This document shows positions 27,626 through 35,272 of a stretch of DNA of 64,000 nt, piece by piece. The notes under the pieces are model-generated. The model ran no database searches and had not been told where the DNA came from. It saw only the letters and a program-made list of their open reading frames with translations. The DNA is from Corallococcus sp. EGB (GTDB lineage: Bacteria; Myxococcota; Myxococcia; Myxococcales; Myxococcaceae). The translations under genes were made by a program, and so were the position numbers. Position 1 is the stretch's first letter; every line of letters starts with the position of its first letter. Location of the stretch: positions 1,488,001-1,552,000 of the forward strand of contig NZ_CP079946.1 of NCBI RefSeq assembly GCF_019968905.1. The letters are read 5' to 3'.

Positions 27626-27663
27626 GCGAGTGCTGATGCAGTTGAGGCAGGCGGCCTGGTTAA

Positions 27664-27939
27664 CACCAATCTGGCGTCTCAACAGTCCGGTGCGGTGCGC
27701 ATCTACCGGGCAGCGCATTCGAGAGCTGGACGTCATCGCTCGAGGTCGCAGAGGAGTTCGCAAGAAGGCGCGGTACGGAGGTGATGCGGCTCGACTTGAG
27801 AACTGTCGATCCCAGTCGGATTGCAGCAGACCTGCGGACCCAAGCCGGCCGAGTTGCTGCGGCTGCGCAAGAGCAAGCGCAGCATTTGAAGAATGTGCTC
27901 CTATTCAATAAGGATGCCGAAGTTGTCCTTCGCCGCTGA
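27664..27939 (+). pseudogene. 3' fragment, possibly an ADP-ribosyltransferase-like toxin tail
   Basis: A frame opens after TAA at 27661 and runs 91 codons to TGA at 27937. The stretch G-S-A-F-E-S-W-T-S-S-L-E-V-A-E-E-F-A-R followed by T-E-V-M-R-L-D-L-R resembles the S-x-T-S-x-x-x-x-A-x-x-F strand-helix of ADP-ribosyltransferase folds, and the end (F-N-K-D-A-E-V-V-L-R-R) resembles their final strand with the E-V-x-L pattern. No start codon is convincing and the 5' side is transposase debris, so this is probably the tail of a larger protein. G+C is lower than in the neighbours. The family call is an inference. Confidence 0.42.
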
Positions 27940-27950
27940 CAGAGTGAGCT

Positions 27951-28283
27951 ATGTCGAATCTGAATGCCCTGGAGAAAACGCTGCGTTCGTTGTCCGAACG
28001 GCTCGAATTTGGCAACCCATCGCGAATCGGAAACATTCGTCTGGCGGGAATCGAACGCCTGGAGATCTCGCGCGAAGTCCAAGGGGTGACTCGCTACCTC
28101 CGCATCACTCCAGTTGAAGACCCGCTTGGCGCTTGGGAGTTCGAGGTGTTGCTTGGAGAGTTCGGCAACGCCGACCAGTCACTCGATCTCGACGGTCGGC
28201 GTGGAGGTACTCAGCAGTACATCGTGGATCTTGCTCAGCGCTGGCTCTTCGAGCGCTGCTCGTGGAATGACATCAGTTCGTAG
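27951..28283 (+). CDS. Small protein of unknown function, possible immunity protein
   Basis: A 110-residue acidic protein without signal peptide, starting 11 bp after the preceding fragment. It has an N-terminal helix, then a beta-rich centre (R-L-E-I-S-R-E-V; R-Y-L-R-I-T-P-V; W-E-F-E-V-L-L-G), and a C-terminal helix ending W-L-F-E-R-C-S-W-N-D. G+C and GC3 are lower than the window average, which suggests recent transfer. Position directly after a toxin-like tail fits a toxin-immunity pair, but the protein itself matches no family I know. Confidence 0.55.
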   Translation: MSNLNALEKTLRSLSERLEFGNPSRIGNIRLAGIERLEISREVQGVTRYLRITPVEDPLGAWEFEVLLGEFGNADQSLDLDGRRGGTQQYIVDLAQRWLFERCSWNDISS

Positions 28284-28398
28284 TTCTCGAATGCGGCCTC
28301 AATGAGGGGGCGGCTATAGTTGGTTACTCCCTCCGCGTCGTGCCCAGCCTCCTTTCTCCCAGGGACGCAGGAGGCACTGGTCCCAGGGTTTTGCTCCA

Positions 28399-28432
28399 GT
28401 GCCCAGGCGCGCGTCAGCGTGCGCCTGGGCAC
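28399..28432. repeat. Perfect inverted repeat
   Basis: GTGCCCAGGCGC (28399-28410) and its exact complement (28421-28432) enclose 10 nt. It lies 116 bp after the 27951 gene. Without a T-run it may be a weak terminator, a protein-binding site or part of a lost mobile element. Confidence 0.6.
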
Positions 28433-28596
28433 GTGCGGAGCCTAAGCGATGTCGCTTCAGCCACGGACGGCATCGCAGAGCCGGTGAGCGGCCTGGGGGG
28501 CCACCTGCCACCTCGGCATACCCATGGCCTTGTCGCTGCGGATGCGGCTGGTGGCATGAGGTGGGTGGGTGAGGATGCTCACGGGTTGGATGCGAG

Positions 28597-28844
28597 ATGG
28601 CGGGCAGTGAGAAGGACAGATGGGTTCGCGACGTGGCCGGAGTTCTTTTCGGGCTTTCGAAGAGGTTAGGCGTCCCCATGGGGGACATCGAGTGGTTGCT
28701 TCTCCGGTGTGAAGACCCCCTGTCATACGGGGGAGGTACCTGCGCGGCGCGTCTGTCCAGCCGCTCGTCAAGGACGTTCGAGCCTTCGAAGCCAACTTCC
28801 CTGGCTTGCTTCCTTGGGAGCTACTGGATGGGCCTGGCTGCTAG
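28597..28844 (+). pseudogene. Decayed coding remnant with probable frameshift
   Basis: Frame one (from 28597) reads V-A-G-V-L-F-G-L-S-K-R-L-G-V-P-M-G-D-I-E-W-L-L with plausible codon use to about 28735. A second frame (-1) then takes over with R-Y-L-R-G-A-S-V-Q-P-L-V-K-D-V and F-P-G-L-L-P-W-E-L-L, ending at TAG 28842-28844. Each half has GC-biased third positions only in its own frame, as expected after a one-base indel. The family is not recognised. Confidence 0.35.
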
Positions 28845-29012
28845 ATGCGAGTGGCAGGCCGAGGGGCATCGCTCAGGTCCAAGATTGGAGACACGTTTGG
28901 GATGAGGGATGCTGGGCGCGGGCGGTGAGGAGATGACCAAGCGTCTCGTGGTCGAAGTGGTGCCTCCGAGCCTGTCGCGGAGATGGTCTTCGCGGCTGCT
29001 TCCGGCTCAATC

Positions 29013-29366
29013 TCAGTACAGGAACTGCTCGGTAGCCCGCACTCGCCCCTCTTCATCTAATATCACCAGGAATGCTTCGTAGTTGTCGGTCGGGCCACGC
29101 TGGTCGGAGTAGCGCAGCACCTGCTCGTGACCTGATGCGCCTTCATGGGAGATCCTGGCGAGAGGTTGCCCAAGCTTCCGGATGACCTCCGCCTCCGACT
29201 CTCCGACCCGGATTTAACGGAAGGCGGCTTCCAAAAACCCCTCTACGAATCGCTTCCGTGGGGCGTCGAACCATATGACTGCGAGCACGATGAAGATCGT
29301 CAGGCCGAGCAGCAGTCTGAGTTCCCGACGAATCGATTGCTTCATCTTTTGCACAGCCTTGATCAT
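29013..29366 (-). pseudogene. BamE/SmpA-like small membrane protein interrupted by one stop codon
   Basis: The frame starts with ATG at 29366, overlapping the stop of the upstream gene (ATGA). It encodes a short membrane anchor (L-L-L-G-L-T-I-F-I-V-L-A-V-I-W) and then meets TAA at 29216-29214. After the stop the same frame continues for 66 codons with I-R-V-G-E-S-E-A-E-V-I-R-K-L-G-Q-P, a pattern of BamE/SmpA-fold proteins, and ends at 29013. One base change (for example AAA to TAA) would explain the break. As it stands, only the anchor is translated. Confidence 0.72.
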
Positions 29367-29644
29367 CTGGCCGGAAAAGCAGAGCAGTCACACACGAGCC
29401 ACGCTCCAGGCGCTACTTCCTTGGCCTTCCCGCAGTCTACGAAGTCCGCCCCTTCGTTTCGTTGAACGTGGCGCCCCAATATCTCCTTGTTGCCGGAGAC
29501 GTACAGGGCACATCCCCTGGACTTGTCCTGGCGGACCTGGATGCCGTAGTCGACACGGCCCTCGAGGATGGGCAGGAGAAACCGTCCCAGCGCGATGCCT
29601 GCCGCCAGGGCGATGAGCACTTTGTATCTGGACGGAATGGCCAA
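29363..29644 (-). CDS. Small membrane-anchored protein, function unknown
   Basis: The 93-residue product has an N-terminal hydrophobic segment (V-L-I-A-L-A-A-G-I-A-L-G-R-F-L-L-P-I-L, about residues 9-27) that could be an anchor or uncleaved signal, followed by a small domain with four Cys (C-A-L-Y, V-D-C-G-K, V-C-D-C). It starts with TTG at 29644, 5 bp after the upstream stop, and its own stop overlaps the next start. Close spacing places it in the HSP90/TPR operon. The family is unknown. Confidence 0.6.
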   Translation of the reverse strand: MAIPSRYKVLIALAAGIALGRFLLPILEGRVDYGIQVRQDKSRGCALYVSGNKEILGRHVQRNEGADFVDCGKAKEVAPGAWLVCDCSAFPAR

Positions 29645-29649
29645 AGGAC

Positions 29650-30762
29650 TCAGTCCAACGGAAACAACCGCGCTTCCGTCGCCAGCACCTCATTGCGAGC
29701 CAGCAACCCCGAGAACCGCTTCGTCCCGTTCCGCGCGTCGAACCGCGCCGCGATGTCTCTCGCCTGCGACTCCAGCCAGTCCTTCAGCGCGCGCGTCCCA
29801 TAGCCCCCGTCCACCGCGTGCAGCGGGAACGCGTGCGGCAAGCGCAGACTCACCTCGTCCCGGCCGTCCGCCGCCACCTGTCCCATCAGGAACGCCGCCG
29901 CTGTGTAGAAGCTGAACCGGTCCCGGTAGCTGGAGTGCTCCAACGCCCAGCCCAGGTGCTTCTCCAGCAAAGTCAGCCCGCGCGACAGGTTGCCCGTCAG
30001 CGCCAGGAACTCCAGGTGCTCTCCCACCGTGGCGAGGAACTCGCGGTTCTTCGCCACCATCGCGTAACCGCGCAGGTGGCAATCCCTGGCTTCCTTCATC
30101 CGCTCCAGCTTGAAGAGCGGATACAGCAGCGTGCCCAGCGTCAGGTGCGGAATCTCCGCGCAGGACTGCCTTCCATCCAGGATGGGCCTGGCCTTCTGGA
30201 TGGCCTGTTCCCACTCGCCCTTGTCCACGTGGTGGTCCAGCTCGTCGTCCAATTCGCAGACACGGCAGTCCGTCAGGTGGTCCCTCGGCGTCACGAGCCA
30301 CGCCTCCCACAGGCGCTCCGCCTCCTCCGTGTCTCCCATGTCGCGCGCCATCTGGTAGCGCAGCTTCAGCGCCGCGCGCTTGCCCGCGTCCAGCTTCGCG
30401 AAGCTCTGCTCCACGTCATCCAGCGCGTCGGCGATCTGCTTGCGGCTGATGTGCGGGAACTCGTCCAGCCGGCCCACCACCCACTTCTGCTTCCAGAGCA
30501 TGTCCTCCGGGTCGAACCGCTGCGGGTCCTTCTTCTGCTGGCCCCGGCACCACGCGAACGCCACCAGCGCCTTGTCCGGATACCCCCCGAATGTCGCCGC
30601 GTCGATGAGCGCGTCCCGCAGTTCGTACCCCAGCGGCACGTCGCCGTGCACGTCCACCAGCCGCACCGCCTCCTCCAGCGCGCGCACCTTCGCGTCGCCT
30701 TCCGGCAGCGCGTCCGCTTGCGCGCGCAACGCCTCCACCTGCTGCTGCCAGTCCGCGGCCAT
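29650..30762 (-). CDS. Tetratricopeptide-like partner of the HSP90-family protein
   Basis: The 370-residue protein is all-helical, with repeated Ala/Leu/Glu helix pairs reminiscent of tetratricopeptide repeats (for example A-L-E-E-A-V-R-L-V near residue 28, A-E-R-L-W-E-A-W-L near 147). A C-R-V-C pair near 163 may bind metal or form a disulfide. There is no signal peptide. Its start codon overlaps the stop of the HSP90-family gene by one base (TGATG), so the two are translationally coupled and probably work together. I recall similar HSP90-TPR pairs in actinobacteria; the partnership is inferred from that and from gene order. Confidence 0.75.
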   Translation of the reverse strand: MAADWQQQVEALRAQADALPEGDAKVRALEEAVRLVDVHGDVPLGYELRDALIDAATFGGYPDKALVAFAWCRGQQKKDPQRFDPEDMLWKQKWVVGRLDEFPHISRKQIADALDDVEQSFAKLDAGKRAALKLRYQMARDMGDTEEAERLWEAWLVTPRDHLTDCRVCELDDELDHHVDKGEWEQAIQKARPILDGRQSCAEIPHLTLGTLLYPLFKLERMKEARDCHLRGYAMVAKNREFLATVGEHLEFLALTGNLSRGLTLLEKHLGWALEHSSYRDRFSFYTAAAFLMGQVAADGRDEVSLRLPHAFPLHAVDGGYGTRALKDWLESQARDIAARFDARNGTKRFSGLLARNEVLATEARLFPLD

Positions 30763-32642
30763 CAGTGCATCCCCCTCGAGCCCGGACCGGACGAACCGCC
30801 CCCTCCGCCACCTTCATCCAACCGCGCCGAGATGAGCCCCAGCAGTCCATGGTTGAGCAGCGCCATCTCCTGCGCGTTCAGCGGGTGCTGTCCCAACAGC
30901 AGCGCCTGCACGTAGAGCATCTCCACCGACAGCTTCAGCAGCTCCCGCCCCTCCACCGCCGCCAACCTTCGCACCACCGGGTTGTGCAGGTTGAGGCAGA
31001 GCAGCGCGCGGTCCTGGCCGCCCGTGCCCGCCATCACCCCGTCCAGCACTCCCGCGTACAGGTCGTCCGACTCGTCCCGTGCCCGCTCCGCGTCCCTCCG
31101 GAATGCCCCTTCCGCGTCCGAGCTGTAGAGCGTGGGCACCTCCGCCGGGAAGAACTTCTTCACCTCCACCCCGCAGCGGAATGGCGCCAGCACGCCTTCC
31201 GCCAGACGCAGCAGTGGATAGGTGGCCTCGCGCTCGTCCAGCGTCAGCTCCTCGAAGCTCTGTGGCAGGTCCGCCGACGAGAACGGCGCCACCTGCGCCT
31301 CCGGCACCACGTGCGGCAGCTTCTCCAACAGCGCCGTGTCATGCGTGTACGCCGCGTTCAACACGCACAGCCCCTGCGCCCCCGCCACCCGCGCCACCTG
31401 CCGGAACCCGTCCAGCGTCGGCGTGTAGCGCACCACCGGCCATGACCGCCGGTAGTCCGCGAGCGTCATCACCCCGAGCGATGTCTCGAAAGGCAGCCAG
31501 TGGATGACCAGCCGGTAGAAGTCATCGTCGTCCAGCGCCAGCCCCTTCACCGACAGCCCGTGCAATGCAATCAACCGCTGCAACGCCCGAGGGTCGTCGT
31601 GCGCCAGATCCATCAGATACCTGCGCAGGGACTGCCCCAGGGCCTCGCGCGCCTTCGAAAGCACCGTGTCTTCGTAGAAGGACTCGCGGCTCGCGGTGGG
31701 CCTCAGCCCGTTCGCGTTCACCACGCACTTCACGAAGAAAGCCCACTCCGGCAGCAGGTTCTCCGCGCTCTCCGACAGCAACATCTGCTTCAGGTACACG
31801 CGGTGCTTCTGTCTGGCATTGAAGTGCGGCGACGCCGGCAACACATACGCCACGCCGTCCACGTCCCCCGCCTCGGAGCGCAGCGGAATCACATCCAGGA
31901 AGTCCGTGCCGAACACCTCGCGCCCGTAGGCGAGCAGCGCCTGCCGCCGGTCCCCTGGCGTCTCGTAGAAGCGGCGCCAGGGCGGGCCGTCCGGGGTCAG
32001 CGCTTCCGTCCGCCCCTCCACCGTGAGCCGCACGGGGAAGGGCAGGAGGCCGCCGTAGTGCTTCGCCAGCTGGCGCACGCGCTCCGGCGTGAACCATTCC
32101 GCCATGTCCTGACGGGCGACCAGGTAGACGTGCGTGCCGGGGGCGTCCAGCGGGTGCTCGGAGACGCGCACGTCATAGGTGCCGTCGTGCCGGCCCCGCC
32201 ACTCCAGCGTCCTCCCGTCCCCCTTCGCCGAGCGCGTCACCACCAACAGCTCGTCGCACACCATGAAGCATGACAAGAGGCCGATGCCGAACTGGCCGAT
32301 GAAGTCCTTGCGGCGGGCCTCCAGTTGCTCGCGCTTGGAGGACTCGCCGATGGTGGCCAGGAAGCGGTGGATCTCCTCCTCCGTCAGCCCCACGCCGTCG
32401 TCCGTGAAGAGCAGGGTGGGCGGCCCGCCGTCCTGCTTCTCCCGCAGCTCCAGCCCCACCGTTCCCGTGGCCCGGGGCTCCAACTGCTGGCGGGCGCGAA
32501 TGGCGTCCGTGGCGTTCTGGAGCAGCTCCCGCACGTAGACCCCGGGCGAGCTGTACAGGTGGTGGGACAGGAGGTCGATGACCCCACGGAGGCTGACTTG
32601 GAATCGATGGTCCACGCGGCCGTCGAGCGTAGCGCGCTGCAT
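30762..32642 (-). CDS. HSP90-family ATPase (HtpG-like, divergent branch)
   Basis: The 626-residue protein has the GHKL ATP-binding domain of HSP90: R-E-L-L-Q-N-A-T-D-A-I at 38-48 (Asn of the N-box), T-D-D-G-V-G-L at 80-86, and G-Q-F-G-I-G-L-L-S-C-F at 116-126. The middle part keeps R-V-Y-L-K-Q-M-L-L and S-R-E-S-F-Y-E-D-like segments that include the catalytic-loop Arg region. The C-terminal third diverges strongly from HtpG and ends in a Gly/Ser-rich tail. It is probably a cytoplasmic chaperone of a specialised HSP90 branch, acting with the co-encoded TPR-like protein. Clients are unknown. Confidence 0.85.
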   Translation of the reverse strand: MQRATLDGRVDHRFQVSLRGVIDLLSHHLYSSPGVYVRELLQNATDAIRARQQLEPRATGTVGLELREKQDGGPPTLLFTDDGVGLTEEEIHRFLATIGESSKREQLEARRKDFIGQFGIGLLSCFMVCDELLVVTRSAKGDGRTLEWRGRHDGTYDVRVSEHPLDAPGTHVYLVARQDMAEWFTPERVRQLAKHYGGLLPFPVRLTVEGRTEALTPDGPPWRRFYETPGDRRQALLAYGREVFGTDFLDVIPLRSEAGDVDGVAYVLPASPHFNARQKHRVYLKQMLLSESAENLLPEWAFFVKCVVNANGLRPTASRESFYEDTVLSKAREALGQSLRRYLMDLAHDDPRALQRLIALHGLSVKGLALDDDDFYRLVIHWLPFETSLGVMTLADYRRSWPVVRYTPTLDGFRQVARVAGAQGLCVLNAAYTHDTALLEKLPHVVPEAQVAPFSSADLPQSFEELTLDEREATYPLLRLAEGVLAPFRCGVEVKKFFPAEVPTLYSSDAEGAFRRDAERARDESDDLYAGVLDGVMAGTGGQDRALLCLNLHNPVVRRLAAVEGRELLKLSVEMLYVQALLLGQHPLNAQEMALLNHGLLGLISARLDEGGGGGGSSGPGSRGMH

Positions 32643-32829
32643 CCTCCCCCGGGGTCACAAACCCCCGCCGTGGGGGGATGAAGGCCTCTGTGTCCTCTCC
32701 CAGGCAGCCGGACGCGCCAGCCCCCTTCCGCCTCCCTGATGGGGTGGTATGTGGCGCCCCAGCCGTGCGGCGCCCCCGGGCGGCACGGCGACATGTCGTC
32801 TTTTTTCCTCCCTCCTGGAGCGGACAACG

Positions 32830-33669
32830 ATGGGAAACAAGCTGAAGGCAGTGGTGGTGGGCGCGGTGCTGGGTGTCGCGGGCGCGGCCTTCGCGCAGGG
32901 CACGCCGACGACGCCGGCGGCTCCCAAGACGGAATCCAAGGCGGCCAAGGCCCCCGCGGCGGGCAAGACCGAGGTGACGTGGTGGGGCCACGCCGCCTTC
33001 GTGGTGAAGACGCCGGGCGGCGCGACCATCGCCATCGACCCGTGGCTCACCAACCCCAAGGCGCCGCAGGGCGCCACCTGGCCGGAGGCGGTGGACGCCA
33101 TCCTCGTGTCCCACGGCCACTTCGACCACGTGGGTGAGACGAAGGCCCTGGCCCAGAAGACCAACGCCAAGGTGTACGGCTCCTTCGAGCTGGTGAACCT
33201 CCTGGGCCTGCCGGAGGCCCAGGCCGTGGGCGCCAACGCGGGCGGGACGTTCACGGTGAAGGACGCCACCATCCACCTGGTGGAGGCGGTCCACTCCAGC
33301 AGCTACCAGGCGGACCCGAAGGGCGCGTCGCAGTACGCCGGTGCGCCGCTGGGCTTCGTCATTGAAATCGCCAACGGCCCCACGCTGTACCACGCGGGTG
33401 ACACCGGGGCCTTCCAGTCCATGGCCCTCATCGCGGAGCAGTTCAAGCCCACCGTGGCCATGCTGCCCATTGGCGGCCACTTCACCATGGACCCGCCGCA
33501 GGCCGCCGTCGCCACGAAGCTCCTGAAGGTGAAGACCGTGGTGCCCATGCACTACGGCACCTTCCCCGCGCTGGCCGGCACCCCGGAGGCGCTCACCACC
33601 GAACTGAAGAAGGGCCGGGCCACCACCAAGGTGCTCACCCTGGAGCCGGGCAAGGCGACCCGCCTGTAG
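32830..33669 (+). CDS. Exported UPF0173-type metal-dependent hydrolase (metallo-beta-lactamase fold)
   Basis: The 279-residue protein has a signal peptide (A-A-F-A-Q-G, cleavage near residue 22), a Lys/Ala/Thr-rich linker, and a metallo-beta-lactamase-fold domain with the metal motif S-H-G-H-F-D-H-V-G near residue 95. Later ligands lie in A-G-D-T-G and M-H-Y-G-T. The order of motifs (W-W-G-H-A-A-F, A-I-D-P-W-L) matches the UPF0173/UlaG-like family, whose members hydrolyse lactones or phosphodiesters; the substrate here is unknown. Export of a normally cytoplasmic family is unusual. GGAG precedes ATG at 32830. Confidence 0.86.
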   Translation: MGNKLKAVVVGAVLGVAGAAFAQGTPTTPAAPKTESKAAKAPAAGKTEVTWWGHAAFVVKTPGGATIAIDPWLTNPKAPQGATWPEAVDAILVSHGHFDHVGETKALAQKTNAKVYGSFELVNLLGLPEAQAVGANAGGTFTVKDATIHLVEAVHSSSYQADPKGASQYAGAPLGFVIEIANGPTLYHAGDTGAFQSMALIAEQFKPTVAMLPIGGHFTMDPPQAAVATKLLKVKTVVPMHYGTFPALAGTPEALTTELKKGRATTKVLTLEPGKATRL

Positions 33670-33690
33670 TCCTTCCTGGCGAGAGGCACC

Positions 33691-33732
33691 TGCGCGCGCG
33701 TCCGCCCTGGGTGGACGCGCGCGCATTTTTTT
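33691..33732 (+). terminator. Intrinsic terminator after the UPF0173-type gene
   Basis: A perfect 13-bp stem (TGCGCGCGCGTCC and complement) is followed by seven T, 21 bp after the stop codon. Very strong. Confidence 0.95.
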
Positions 33733-33869
33733 CCGCCACCCATCAGCCGCTGTTGCCGGACGCGAGCGGAGGCCCGAGGTCGGGTGGCATCCCGGAAGCG
33801 ACTGGGTTATTCCCCGCACGGTGTGCCCGAGAGGGAAGCTCCGGCCGCACGCGCTCGAGGGGTGTACCG

Positions 33870-35261
33870 GTGTCGGTGCTGGTTTTTGGAAGGGGGACCT
33901 GGCTGGCCACGCTCCTGGCGGACGTGGTGGCCGCGCACGCGCGCTCCCCCGCGCCTGTCACGACGCCGCCGCTCCTGGACTCCGCTTCCGGCCGCGCCCG
34001 GGGCCGCGCCTTCCTGCGCCGCACGCTGCGGGCCTCGGGGCTCGTCTATGGCACGCCCGTACCGCTGCCCCCGCCGGTGGACGGCGGTGAGCCCGTGGAT
34101 GTCCCCGCGCGCGCCGTGGAGGACGAGCTGTTCCATGCCGTGGTGCGCACGCTGGCGCGCATGGCGTTGGACCTGGCGCGGGTGATGGATGCGCCGGAAG
34201 GCCCTCGGGTGGAGCAGCTGCTCGTGCTCTTCGCGGTGCTGGCGGGCGAGCTGGACCTGGCCATGGCGCTGGACGCGCGGCTCGCGGCGGGGCTGCCGGT
34301 GCCCCGGCGGATGGTGGGGCGGGTGGAGGATGCGCTCGACAAGCGGGCGCCGTCGCTGGCCGGAGACCCGGTGTACGGGCTGGTGCTGCACAACGGCGCG
34401 CAGTACGCGGACGCGCAGCTGTTCTGCCGGCAGGCCATCGACCTGTTCTCGACCGGCCGGCTGTCGCGCGTGGCCGTGGAGCGGCGGCGGGACTTCGCGG
34501 CGAAGCAGAAGGCGCTGCTGGTGGACGTGCTCACGGCGCTCGCGTGCGTGGACCGCGAACCCAGCCCGCCCGCGCGCCGCGCCATCCTCCGGCAGGTGGA
34601 GGGGCTGAAGCTTCCACACGCGCTGGAGGGCGAGGTGAAGGCCGCGGTGCGTCAGTCCTTCGAGCGCAAGCGCGACGTGCGGGACGTGGTGCGCCGCGTG
34701 CGCAGCGTGGACATGCGCCACCTGCTCCTGGAGCAGGCGCTGCTGGCGGCGCTCGTGGACGGCCGGCGCACGCGGCGGGAGCGGGCCTTCATCGACACGC
34801 TGGCGGGCGCGCTGCACGTGCCCCACGCGGAGCTGCGCCGTCTGGAATTGGAGATGGCGGAGTTCTACGCGCGGCACCGCTCGCTGGTGGATGTCTTCAC
34901 CGTGTCGGACGCGGCGGGCGCCATGGGCGAGGAGCTCATGGGCGGCATGCAGGAGACGCTGGAGAAGAACTTCCACCGGCTCATGCAGGAGGCGCGCGAG
35001 ACGGGCGACCTGGCGGTGCTGCTCACCAAGGCGGCGCGGCGCCAGAAGCTCACCGACGACGAGCGCCAGCGCATGCGCGCCCAGCTCATCGACGTGGCGA
35101 AGGCCATCCCCGCGCTGGCCATCTTCGCCGCGCCGGGCGGCATCCTGCTCTTGGCGGCGCTGGCCAAGGTGCTGCCCTTCAGCCTGCTGCCCAGCGCCTT
35201 CCAGGACGAGCCCCCGGTGGACTCCGACGACGAGGACACGCTGGAGCGCGAGGCCGTCTGA
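33870..35261 (+). CDS. TerB-like / LETM1-like domain protein
   Basis: The 463-residue protein is mainly helical. Residues about 285-350 (L-E-Q-A-L-L-A-A-L-V-D-G-R-R-T-R-R-E-R-A-F) resemble the tellurite-resistance TerB-like fold. Residues about 385-450 (L-T-D-D-E-R-Q-R-M-R-A-Q-L-I-D-V-A-K, then F-A-A-P-G-G-I-L-L-L, then L-L-P-S-A-F) match the LETM1-like domain, which in mitochondria is tied to ion exchange and membrane protein insertion. The hydrophobic A-P-G-G-I-L-L-L-A-A-L segment is the likely membrane anchor. GTG at 33870 follows GAGGGG; upstream sequence in frame is not protein-like. Confidence 0.72.
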   Translation: MSVLVFGRGTWLATLLADVVAAHARSPAPVTTPPLLDSASGRARGRAFLRRTLRASGLVYGTPVPLPPPVDGGEPVDVPARAVEDELFHAVVRTLARMALDLARVMDAPEGPRVEQLLVLFAVLAGELDLAMALDARLAAGLPVPRRMVGRVEDALDKRAPSLAGDPVYGLVLHNGAQYADAQLFCRQAIDLFSTGRLSRVAVERRRDFAAKQKALLVDVLTALACVDREPSPPARRAILRQVEGLKLPHALEGEVKAAVRQSFERKRDVRDVVRRVRSVDMRHLLLEQALLAALVDGRRTRRERAFIDTLAGALHVPHAELRRLELEMAEFYARHRSLVDVFTVSDAAGAMGEELMGGMQETLEKNFHRLMQEARETGDLAVLLTKAARRQKLTDDERQRMRAQLIDVAKAIPALAIFAAPGGILLLAALAKVLPFSLLPSAFQDEPPVDSDDEDTLEREAV

Positions 35262-35272
35262 CGCCTCGCGCC

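Larger units (their letters stand above)
28284..29012. other. Gene-poor decayed stretch
   Basis: About 730 bp without a complete gene. It contains a perfect 12-bp inverted repeat (28399-28432) and a frameshifted coding remnant (28597-28844). Codon patterns elsewhere in the stretch are mixed and neither strand has a convincing reading frame. Confidence 0.5.

Noticed and set aside
23578-29366. CRISPR array or defence system in the IS-rich zone
   Set aside because: No regularly spaced direct repeats and no cas, restriction or other defence-type proteins were seen.
32643-32829. Sigma-54-like TGGCGC sequence between the HSP90 and UPF0173 genes
   Set aside because: The -12 part (TTGC at the required spacing) is missing.
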